The notes beneath the pieces were generated by a model. The model had not been told where the DNA came from, ran no database searches, and saw nothing but the letters and a program-made list of their open reading frames with translations. From NCBI RefSeq assembly GCF_001431405.1, contig NZ_LDJL01000009.1:124001-188000 (forward strand): DNA of 64,000 nucleotides, read 5' to 3'. A program made the position numbers and the translations under genes. Positions 57,828 through 64,000 of the stretch are shown piece by piece. The stretch is from Pseudoxanthomonas dokdonensis (GTDB lineage: Bacteria > Pseudomonadota > Gammaproteobacteria > Xanthomonadales > Xanthomonadaceae). How positions within the stretch are numbered: the first letter of the stretch is position 1; every line of letters begins with the position of its first letter.

Positions 57828-59305
57828 GTAGAGCGCAGCTTGCTGTGCTGAATTACCCGATGCGGGACATATCGCAGACGCTGCGTGGAAGGCAGCGGAG
57901 CAAGCTCCGCTCTACGCATTGCGGCGGGCGCGTGGTCCAGCCGTAGAGCGCAGCTTGCTGCGCTGAACTACCCGGCGCGGGACATATCGCAGACGTTGCG
58001 TGGAAAGCAGCGGAGCAAGCTCCGCTCTACGCATTGCGGCGGGCGCACGATCCCAAACGTAGAGCGCAGCTTGCTGCGCTGAACTACCCGACCCAAGACA
58101 TATTGCAGACGCTGCGTGGAACGCAGCGGAGCAAGCTCCGCTCTACAGATTGCGGAGGGCGCGCGGTCCCAGCCGTAGGGCGCAGCTTGCTGCGCTGAAC
58201 TACCCGACGCGGGACATATTGCAGACGTTGCATGCAAAGCAGCGGAGTAAGCTCCGCTCTACGCATTGCGGCGGGCGCGTGGTCCAGCCGTAGAGCGCAG
58301 CTTGCAGCACTGAACTACCCAACCCAAGACATATTGCAGACGTTGCATGGAAAGCAGCGGAGCGAGCTCCGCTCTACGGATTGCGGAGGGCGCACGATCC
58401 TACCCGTAGAGCGCAGCTTGCTGCGCTGAACTACCCGGCGCAGGACATATTGCAGACGTTGCATGGAACGCAGCGGAGCAAGCTCCGCTCTACAGATTGC
58501 GGAGGGCGCACGGTCCCACCGGTAGAGCGCAGCTTGCTGCGCTGAATTACCCGACGCAGGACATGTTGCAGACGTTGCGTGGAAGGCAGCGGAGCAAGCT
58601 CCGTGCTACGCATTGCGGCGGGCGCGTGGTCCCAGACGTAGAGCGCAGCTTGCTGCGCTGAACTACCCGACGCGGGACATATTGCAGACGTTGCGTGGAA
58701 AGCAGCGGAGCAAGCTCCGCTCTACAGATTGCGGAGGGCGCGCGGTCCCAGCCGTAGGGCGCAGCTTGCTGCGCTGAACTACCCGGCGCAGGACATATTG
58801 CAGACGTTGCATGGAACGCAGCGGAGCAAGCTCCGCTCTACAGATTGCGGAGGGCGCACGGTCCCACCGGTAGAGCGCAGCTTGCTGCGCTGAATTACCC
58901 GACGCAGGACATGTTGCAGACGTTGCGTGGAAGGCAGCGGAGCAAGCTCCGTTCTACGCATTGCGGCGGGCGCGTGGTCCCAGACGTAGAGCGCAGCTTG
59001 CTGCGCTGAACTACCCGACGCGGGACATATTGCAGACGTTGCGTGGAAAGCAGCGGAGCAAGCTCCGCTCTACGCATTGCGGAGGGCGCACGATCCCACC
59101 CGTAGAGCGCAGCTTGCTGCGCTGAATTGCCCGACCCAGGACATATTACAGACGTTGCATTTGAGGCAGCGGAGCAAGCTCCGCTCTACACATTGCGACG
59201 GGTGCACGATCCCAGCCGTAGAGCGCAGCTTGCTGCGCTGAACTAATCGGCGCGGGACATATTGCAGACGTTGCGTGGAAAGCAGCGCAGCAAGCTGCGC
59301 TCTAC
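57828..59305. repeat. Tandem array of 13 GTAG REP doublets (115-116 bp period)
   Basis: Units start at 57828, 57943, 58059, 58175, 58290, 58406, 58522, 58638, 58754, 58870, 58986, 59102 and 59218. Each has a left arm GTAGAGCGCAGCTTGCTGCG, a 42-43 bp middle (ACTACCCGACGCGGGACAT, TTGCAGACGTTGC), a right arm CGGAGCAAGCTCCGCTCTAC, then a 28-bp linker (GCATTGCGGCGGGCGCGTGG type). The arms differ at the mirrored stem base (GCGCAGC left, GCGGAGC right), except in the last unit, where the right arm is GCGCAGCAAGCTGCGC. Units 6-8 (58406-58753) and 9-11 (58754-59101) are near-identical triplets, showing a 348-bp higher-order duplication. No gene lies within. Confidence 0.95.
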
Positions 59306-59327
59306 CTGATGTTTGAAGCCGCCAGCG

Positions 59328-59915
59328 CTAATGCGCCTGCAGCAGTCCGGCGACCCGCTTGCGCAGCCACGGCAGCACGTCATCGGCGAACCACGGATTG
59401 CTCTTGAACCAGCGCACATTGCGCGGGCTCGGGTGCGGTAGCGGCAAATGAGTCGGCGCGTATTCACGCCAGGCGGCGACCGTGTCGGTCAGGCTGGCTT
59501 TGCGTCGGTCGCCGAGGTGATACGCCTGCGCGTACTGGCCGATCAGCAAGGTCAGGCCGACCTTGGGCAGCAGGGGCAGCAGACGCGGATGCCAATTTTC
59601 GCGGCACTCGCTGCGCGGTGGCGCGTCACCTGAACCCAGTTTGCCGGGATAGCAGAAACCCATCGGCACGATCGCGACCGCGCGCTGATCATAGAACGTG
59701 TCCGCTTCGATACCCAGCCACTCGCGCAATCGTTTGCCACTGGCATCATCGAACGGGACGCCGGAGGCGTGTACACGTGCACCCGGTGCCTGTCCGGCGA
59801 TCATCAGCCGGGCAGTGCTGGAGGCCTGCAATACCGGGCGTGGGCCGAGCGGCAGATGTGCAGCGCAGATCCGGCAAGCGCGGATTTCGGTCAATAGAGG
59901 ACGCAAAGTCTTCAT
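59328..59915 (-). CDS. Uracil-DNA glycosylase family protein (family 4-like)
   Basis: 195-residue DNA-repair glycosylase that should remove uracil from DNA. Cysteines at 14, 17, 88 and 104 (CRIC, GFCYPG, SEC) have the spacing of the 4Fe-4S cluster of family 4 enzymes. Catalytic motif 1 is GQAPGARVHASGVPFDD and motif 2 is HPSPRN near residue 159. The N-terminus MKTLRPLLTEIRACRIC matches the small Xanthomonadaceae type. The ATG overlaps the stop of the upstream oxidase gene by four bases, so the two are co-translated. Confidence 0.87.
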   Translation of the reverse strand: MKTLRPLLTEIRACRICAAHLPLGPRPVLQASSTARLMIAGQAPGARVHASGVPFDDASGKRLREWLGIEADTFYDQRAVAIVPMGFCYPGKLGSGDAPPRSECRENWHPRLLPLLPKVGLTLLIGQYAQAYHLGDRRKASLTDTVAAWREYAPTHLPLPHPSPRNVRWFKSNPWFADDVLPWLRKRVAGLLQAH

Positions 59916-61297
59916 GCTGGCAATACCTTCCCTGGATTGAGAATGCCGTCCGGATCGAGCGCCTGTTTGATGGCGCGCATGCTGTCGAGGGTGGCGGCGC
60001 TGAAGGCGTCGGCCATGAACTCGCGCTTGGCCACGCCGATGCCGTGTTCGCCCGACAGCGTGCCATGCAGCGACAATGTCAGCGCGAACAGTCTTGGCAA
60101 CGCCGCCTGCGCGCGTGCGGTCTGCGCGGCGTCTTCGGGGTCGAACAGGATGTTGACGTGCAGGTTGCCGTTGCCTGCATGGCCGAAGGCGACGATGGGC
60201 AGGTCGAACTCCGCCGCCAGTGCTTCGACCCCGGCCACCAGCGCCGGGATCCGCGATACCGGCACCACCACGTCTTCATTGATCTTGCCGTTGGCAATCG
60301 TGCGCAGCGCCGGCGATAGTTGCCGGCGCGCGGCCCACAGCTGCTCGCGGCTGGCCTCGTCGGGCGCGGTCTCAAGCGACAGCAGGCCATCGCCGCGCAC
60401 TGCCTGGCTGACTGCCTGCAGACTGTGCGCCAGGGTCGCCTGATCGCCATCGACTTCGACCATCAACAGCGCACCGGCATCGGCGATATCGGCACCACCG
60501 ACTTCGCGGGCCAGGCGGATGCAGGCACGGTCCATGAATTCCAGCATCGACGGCGGCACCGGCTGCGCCATCAGCCGAGCGACCGCGGCGGCAGCGCTGC
60601 CGACGTCGACGAACAGCGCGCGCAGGCTGGCGCGATGGGGCGCGACTGGCAGCAGCTTCAGGGTGGCCTCGACGATCAGCGCCAGGGTGCCTTCACTGCC
60701 GACCAGCAGATGGGTCAGGTCATAACCGGTGGCGTCCTTGCTGGTCAGGCTGCCGCAGCGGATGACCTCGCCGCTGCCGGTCACCGCGGTCAGCCCCAGC
60801 ACGTTGTCGCGGCTGGTGCCGTATTTGACCGCACGTGGTCCGCCTGCGTTGCAGGCCAGGTTGCCGCCGATGGTGGAGACGTCGGCGCTGGCCGGGTCCG
60901 GTGCCCAGAACAAGCCATGCTCGCCGGCGGCCTGCTGCAACTGCGCGTTGATGAGCCCGGCCTCGACGATGGCGTAGCGATCGGCCGCTGCCAGTGCCAC
61001 GATGCGGGTCATCCGTTCGAACGACAGCACGATGCCGCCCTGGTAGGGAATCGCCGCGCCGGTGCTGCTGGTGCCGCTGCCGCGGGCGACAATCGCCACA
61101 CGATGCTGGCGACAGGCGCGGACGATGGCCTGGACCTGTTCGATGTTGCGCGGCAGCGCCACCGCATCGGCCAGCGCGTACCGGCGTGAATTGTCCTGGC
61201 CGTACTGGCGGCGCGCGGCGTCGTCGCTCAGCCAGCCATCACCGAGTAGTTCGGCCATCTGCTGTTGGAGGGGGGCAGGGAGCTGGCTGTTCATCAT
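59912..61297 (-). CDS. FAD-linked oxidase (D-2-hydroxyacid/D-lactate dehydrogenase, GlcD-like)
   Basis: 461-residue flavoprotein of the FAD_binding_4 plus GlcD C-terminal family. The PP-loop region reads VAIVARGSGTSSTGAAIPYQGG; the FAD domain continues through ADVSTIGGNLACNAGGPRAVKYG. The C-terminal cap has FGHAGNGNLHVNILFDP, with metal/substrate histidines, and SGEHGIGVAKREFM. The closest functional classes are D-lactate dehydrogenase (cytochrome) and D-2-hydroxyglutarate dehydrogenase; sequence alone does not choose. No TM segment. It overlaps the glycosylase gene downstream. Confidence 0.85.
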   Translation of the reverse strand: MMNSQLPAPLQQQMAELLGDGWLSDDAARRQYGQDNSRRYALADAVALPRNIEQVQAIVRACRQHRVAIVARGSGTSSTGAAIPYQGGIVLSFERMTRIVALAAADRYAIVEAGLINAQLQQAAGEHGLFWAPDPASADVSTIGGNLACNAGGPRAVKYGTSRDNVLGLTAVTGSGEVIRCGSLTSKDATGYDLTHLLVGSEGTLALIVEATLKLLPVAPHRASLRALFVDVGSAAAAVARLMAQPVPPSMLEFMDRACIRLAREVGGADIADAGALLMVEVDGDQATLAHSLQAVSQAVRGDGLLSLETAPDEASREQLWAARRQLSPALRTIANGKINEDVVVPVSRIPALVAGVEALAAEFDLPIVAFGHAGNGNLHVNILFDPEDAAQTARAQAALPRLFALTLSLHGTLSGEHGIGVAKREFMADAFSAATLDSMRAIKQALDPDGILNPGKVLPA

Positions 61298-61324
61298 TCC
61301 ATTGTAGGCCGCCGCAAGTGCCGC

Positions 61325-61714
61325 TCAGCTGCCGTCGGCGCGAAACGCGTCCTTGATCCAGCGCAGGGCAGGGTCATCGGCCGGACCGCTGGCTTCGATC
61401 ACGTCAAAGCGACACGGTTGCTGGGCCAGTGCCGGGGTGTTGCCGAGAAACATCTGCGCGGCCAGCAGCAACTTTCGTTGCTTGCGCGCATCTACCGAAG
61501 CGGCGCCGCCGCCAAAGGCCGGCGACTGCCGATAGCGCACTTCCACGAACACCACGCTGGCGCCGTCACGCATCACCAGATCCAGCTCGCCGCCACGAAA
61601 GCGCGCATTGCGTGCCAGCAGGGTCAGGCCGGCGCGCTGCAGATGCTCGCAGGCCGCACGCTCGGCGGCCTCACCGCGGTCACGCCGTTGAACCGCATCA
61701 ACCGTCATTCGCAA
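61325..61714 (-). CDS. yraN: YraN family protein (UPF0102), putative endonuclease fold
   Basis: 129-residue small protein of the UPF0102 family. The restriction-endonuclease-like core is visible: [47 protein letters not shown], giving E...D...E-x-R in place of the more common ExK. Function is not established. The start is either ATG 61714 or ATG 61708; both fall in the end of the upstream lipoprotein gene, an overlap seen in many proteobacteria (lpoA-yraN). It is divergent from nothing and precedes a 27-bp gap to the oxidase gene. Confidence 0.88.
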   Translation of the reverse strand: MRMTVDAVQRRDRGEAAERAACEHLQRAGLTLLARNARFRGGELDLVMRDGASVVFVEVRYRQSPAFGGGAASVDARKQRKLLLAAQMFLGNTPALAQQPCRFDVIEASGPADDPALRWIKDAFRADGS

Positions 61715-63083
61715 CCGGGGTGGTATAGCCGCCCATGAAGGTCGACCACGACGGGCTGCGCACCACGTTGCCGAATCCGTCCAGTTGCAGGGTACCGGTG
61801 GCGCCGGGCAGGCGGGTGTTGGCCGCCGTCACCAGCTTGTCCATGTAGCCGGTCAGCAACCAGGCATCGTGGCCGAACGCAAACAGGCGTGCGGCCGGGC
61901 CGCGTGCGGTCGGCAGTTGTTCGGCGGCGACGCTGGCGGCGGGCAGTCCAGCCACCCCGCGCGAGGTCCAGGTCTCGGTCGGGAAGATGATCCCGTCCAG
62001 TGCGGTGTCGTCTTCGGCCTTGCCGGTGCCGGAGCTGAGCTGCGAGGTCGCCACCCGGGTCTTGGCGCCGAGTCCGGCGAATGCCAGTTGCGGAGTAAGC
62101 GCCCGTGCGGTCGAGCCCTTGACCGACAGGAATACCGCATCGACGCCGGCCTGCGCGGCACTGGTCAGTGCCGCCGAGATGTCGCCGGGTTCATCGGCGA
62201 CACTGATGGTCGAGACCACGCTGCCGCCGCGCTGCTTCATGCGCTCTTCGAAACTGCCGGCGGCACGCCGACCGTTGTCGTCCAGGCCATGGATCACCAG
62301 GGCCTTGCCGCGCTCGCGCGCCAGCAGGTATTCGGCCGCGGCCACGCCATCATCTTCCGGCGCCAGCGAAAAGCCGGCGCTGCCGGGCGGCGGCGGATTG
62401 TTGCCACGGTTCAGGACCAGCAGCGGCACCGGCAGCTGTGCCTGCTGGAACAGCGCGCTGACCTGGTCCTGGCCAAGCGGGCCGACCACGTAATCGGCAC
62501 CCTCGGCCACTGCACGCTGGTAGGCCGACAGGGCACCGGTGGCGTTGCCGCTGGTGTCGTAGAACTGGACTTGTGGACGGCGCCGGGTCTCGCCGTAGTA
62601 ACCGGCCATCAAGCCGTCGCGGACCGGCGCAGCGGCTTTGGCCAGCGAACCGGTCAGCGGCAGCAGCACCGCCAGCTTCACCGGCGGCCGATAGCCGTCG
62701 CTGTCGGCAGCTGGACGCGCGGCGGTCTGGCTGGTCCAGGCCTGGGCATTGTCGAATGGTCGAGGCAGCGGCAGGCCACGGCGCAACAGTGCGCGGCCGG
62801 CATAGTTGTAGAGTGGGTCACCGGCCGGCAGCGCGGCGGCGCCACTGCTCAGGCTGGCGTTGTCCATGCCCGACAGCAGTGCTTCGATCTGGGCGTCATT
62901 GGCGGTGCGCGCCGCGCCGCTCAGCTGCGCGCCTTGCGCGGCCAGCGTGCGCGCCGACTCGAAGTCAGCCGAAAACGCGTGGCTCTTCGGTGTCTTCTCG
63001 ACGGTCGGAGTGCTCACGCAGCCGGCGCCAGCCAGCGCGGTCGCCAGTGCCAGGGTCAAGATCCGTGCAAATCGCATTTCCAT
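61698..63083 (-). CDS. Penicillin-binding protein activator, LpoA/LppC-type lipoprotein
   Basis: 461-residue lipoprotein with lipobox ALAGAGC (Cys22). The family is an outer-membrane lipoprotein that stimulates PBP1A. Only the C-terminal periplasmic-binding-protein-like domain (about 125-455) is well preserved: [61 protein letters not shown] and a late [17 protein letters not shown]. The N-terminal TPR-like half of E. coli LpoA (about 680 residues) is much reduced here, so the name is by family rather than proven role. It is divergent from rsmI and overlaps yraN, the standard neighbourhood. Confidence 0.85.
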   Translation of the reverse strand: MEMRFARILTLALATALAGAGCVSTPTVEKTPKSHAFSADFESARTLAAQGAQLSGAARTANDAQIEALLSGMDNASLSSGAAALPAGDPLYNYAGRALLRRGLPLPRPFDNAQAWTSQTAARPAADSDGYRPPVKLAVLLPLTGSLAKAAAPVRDGLMAGYYGETRRRPQVQFYDTSGNATGALSAYQRAVAEGADYVVGPLGQDQVSALFQQAQLPVPLLVLNRGNNPPPPGSAGFSLAPEDDGVAAAEYLLARERGKALVIHGLDDNGRRAAGSFEERMKQRGGSVVSTISVADEPGDISAALTSAAQAGVDAVFLSVKGSTARALTPQLAFAGLGAKTRVATSQLSSGTGKAEDDTALDGIIFPTETWTSRGVAGLPAASVAAEQLPTARGPAARLFAFGHDAWLLTGYMDKLVTAANTRLPGATGTLQLDGFGNVVRSPSWSTFMGGYTTPVANDG

Positions 63084-63148
63084 AAGCTCATCAGCGGCCA
63101 GACAGGGGAACCGCTACGATTCTACCCCTGCCGAAGGAAAGCCACCCA

Positions 63149-63976
63149 ATGTCCGCTGCCACCCTGTTCATCGTCGCCACTCCGATCGGCAACCTCGGCG
63201 ACCTGTCGCCGCGCGCGCTGGAGACCCTGCGCGAGGTCGCGCTGGTCTGCGCCGAGGACACCCGCCATACCCGCCAGTTGCTGGCCCATTTCGGTATCGA
63301 GCGGCCGCTGCTGGCGCTGCACCAGCACAATGAGGACGACCAGGCCGCACTGCTGGTCGAACGGATGCGCGGAGGTGACTCGATTGCCCTGGTCTCCGAT
63401 GCCGGCACGCCACTGGTCAGCGATCCTGGTTTCCGGCTGGTCCGTGCAGCACGCGCGGCCGGCATCAAGGTCTCGCCGGTACCGGGCGCGTGCGCGGCGA
63501 TTGCCGCCCTCAGCGTGGCCGGCCTGCCCAGTGATCGCTTCGTTTTCGAGGGCTTCATGCCGGCCAAGGCCAGCGGTCGCCGCGAACGCCTGGCCAAACT
63601 GGCGCTGGAGCCGCGTACCTTGATTTTCTACGAGTCGGCGCATCGCATCGTCGAGTCGCTGCAGGATATGGTCAGCGCATTCGGCGAACAACGCCCGGCG
63701 GTGCTGGCACGCGAGTTGACCAAACTGTTCGAGACTGTGCTCGACGGCACGCTTGGCGAGCTGTTGCGGCAGGTCAGCGACGACGGCAACCAGCGCAAGG
63801 GCGAGTTCGTCTTGATGGTCGAAGGCGCCGGCGACGATGCCGACGGCAAGATCATCGAGGGCCGCCGGCTGTACGCCAAACTGGCCGAACACCTGCCGCC
63901 ATCGACCGCCGCCAAACTGGCCGCTGAACTGAGCGGCGCACCGCGCAAGGCGTTATATGGCGGCGTCGGTGAATGA
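63149..63976 (+). CDS. rsmI: 16S rRNA (cytidine(1402)-2'-O)-methyltransferase RsmI
   Basis: Methylates the ribose of C1402 in the ribosomal P site with SAM. The product is 275 residues, of tetrapyrrole-methylase fold. Motifs: LFIVATPIGNLGDLSPRAL (N-terminus), VCAEDTRHTRQLL, VSDAGTPLVSDPGFRLV, VSPVPGACAAIAAL, and FYESAHRIVESL; the C-terminus ends in a helical RsmI-type HTH (SAAKLAAELSGAPRKALY-like). It is divergent from the lipoprotein gene across 65 bp. The 24 bases to the right window edge show no further feature. Confidence 0.96.
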   Translation: MSAATLFIVATPIGNLGDLSPRALETLREVALVCAEDTRHTRQLLAHFGIERPLLALHQHNEDDQAALLVERMRGGDSIALVSDAGTPLVSDPGFRLVRAARAAGIKVSPVPGACAAIAALSVAGLPSDRFVFEGFMPAKASGRRERLAKLALEPRTLIFYESAHRIVESLQDMVSAFGEQRPAVLARELTKLFETVLDGTLGELLRQVSDDGNQRKGEFVLMVEGAGDDADGKIIEGRRLYAKLAEHLPPSTAAKLAAELSGAPRKALYGGVGE

Positions 63977-64000
63977 GCCGATGCGTGCTGCCATCGCGGG

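Noticed and set aside
57968-59077. A series of about 60-codon frames in the 58-kb array, with recurring RAELAPLRSTQRLQ-type products
   Set aside because: They repeat with the palindromic unit and are translations of the repeat itself. They lack ribosome-binding sites and vary only with repeat decay.
57828-59305. CRISPR-like periodicity
   Set aside because: The period is 115-116 bp, the conserved part is about 88 bp with inverted arms, and the linkers are nearly identical to each other. CRISPR repeats are 24-40 bp with unique spacers, and no cas gene is present.

Overview
The window is high-GC, densely coded DNA from a gammaproteobacterium, most likely of the Lysobacteraceae (Xanthomonadaceae). 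The evidence is the Xanthomonas-type order of an xps-like type II secretion cluster (gspE, then F-G-H-I-J-K-L-M-N-D), a Xanthomonas/Caulobacter-class TonB-dependent receptor with a SapC/halogenase operon, and many GTAG-headed palindromic repeats resembling the SMAG/REP elements known from Stenotrophomonas. I cannot fix the genus. No tRNA, rRNA, CRISPR array, phage or transposase gene is visible.

Layout. 1-8 kb: housekeeping genes valS (cut by the left edge), holC and pepA on the minus strand; lptF-lptG (LPS export), an RDD membrane protein, xerD and dsbC. 8-12 kb: purL. 12-36 kb: a type II secretion (T2SS) locus. gspE (12.1-13.8 kb) is separated from gspF-gspD (25.0-34.0 kb) by about 11 kb holding a five-unit palindromic repeat array, a 2632-residue trimeric autotransporter adhesin on the minus strand, an AT-rich gap with a long hairpin, and a secreted subtilase that is a plausible T2SS substrate. 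gspD is followed by two overlapping glycosyltransferase-like genes and a repeat-rich gap. 36.7-39 kb: a Tat-type metallo-beta-lactamase-fold protein and pncB. 39.3-47.1 kb: a TonB receptor with a LacI-type operator, then SapC, a JmjC/cupin-like protein, a flavin halogenase homologue and a DUF6445-like protein with a 2-oxoglutarate-oxygenase residue pattern. 47.1-57.8 kb: ettA; glyA-nrdR-GNAT-ribD-methyltransferase; an FMN riboswitch; ribE-ribBA-ribH-nusB-thiL. 57.8-59.3 kb: a 13-unit palindromic array with a 115-116 bp period. 59.3-64 kb: a family-4-type uracil-DNA glycosylase, an FAD-linked oxidase, yraN, an LpoA/LppC-like lipoprotein and rsmI.

How it fits together. The 12-36 kb block is devoted to export and the cell surface: T2SS, a candidate protease substrate, a giant adhesin and glycosyltransferases. 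The 39-47 kb block couples outer-membrane uptake to a set of putative oxygenases and a halogenase with no known joint substrate; it is the best candidate here for an undescribed system. The riboflavin genes are split by their riboswitch, so ribD lies upstream of FMN control while ribE-ribBA-ribH lie downstream. A 37-codon reading frame between the riboswitch terminator and ribE ends one base before the ribE start.

All gene identities come from reading the translations and motifs by eye. No database search was run.
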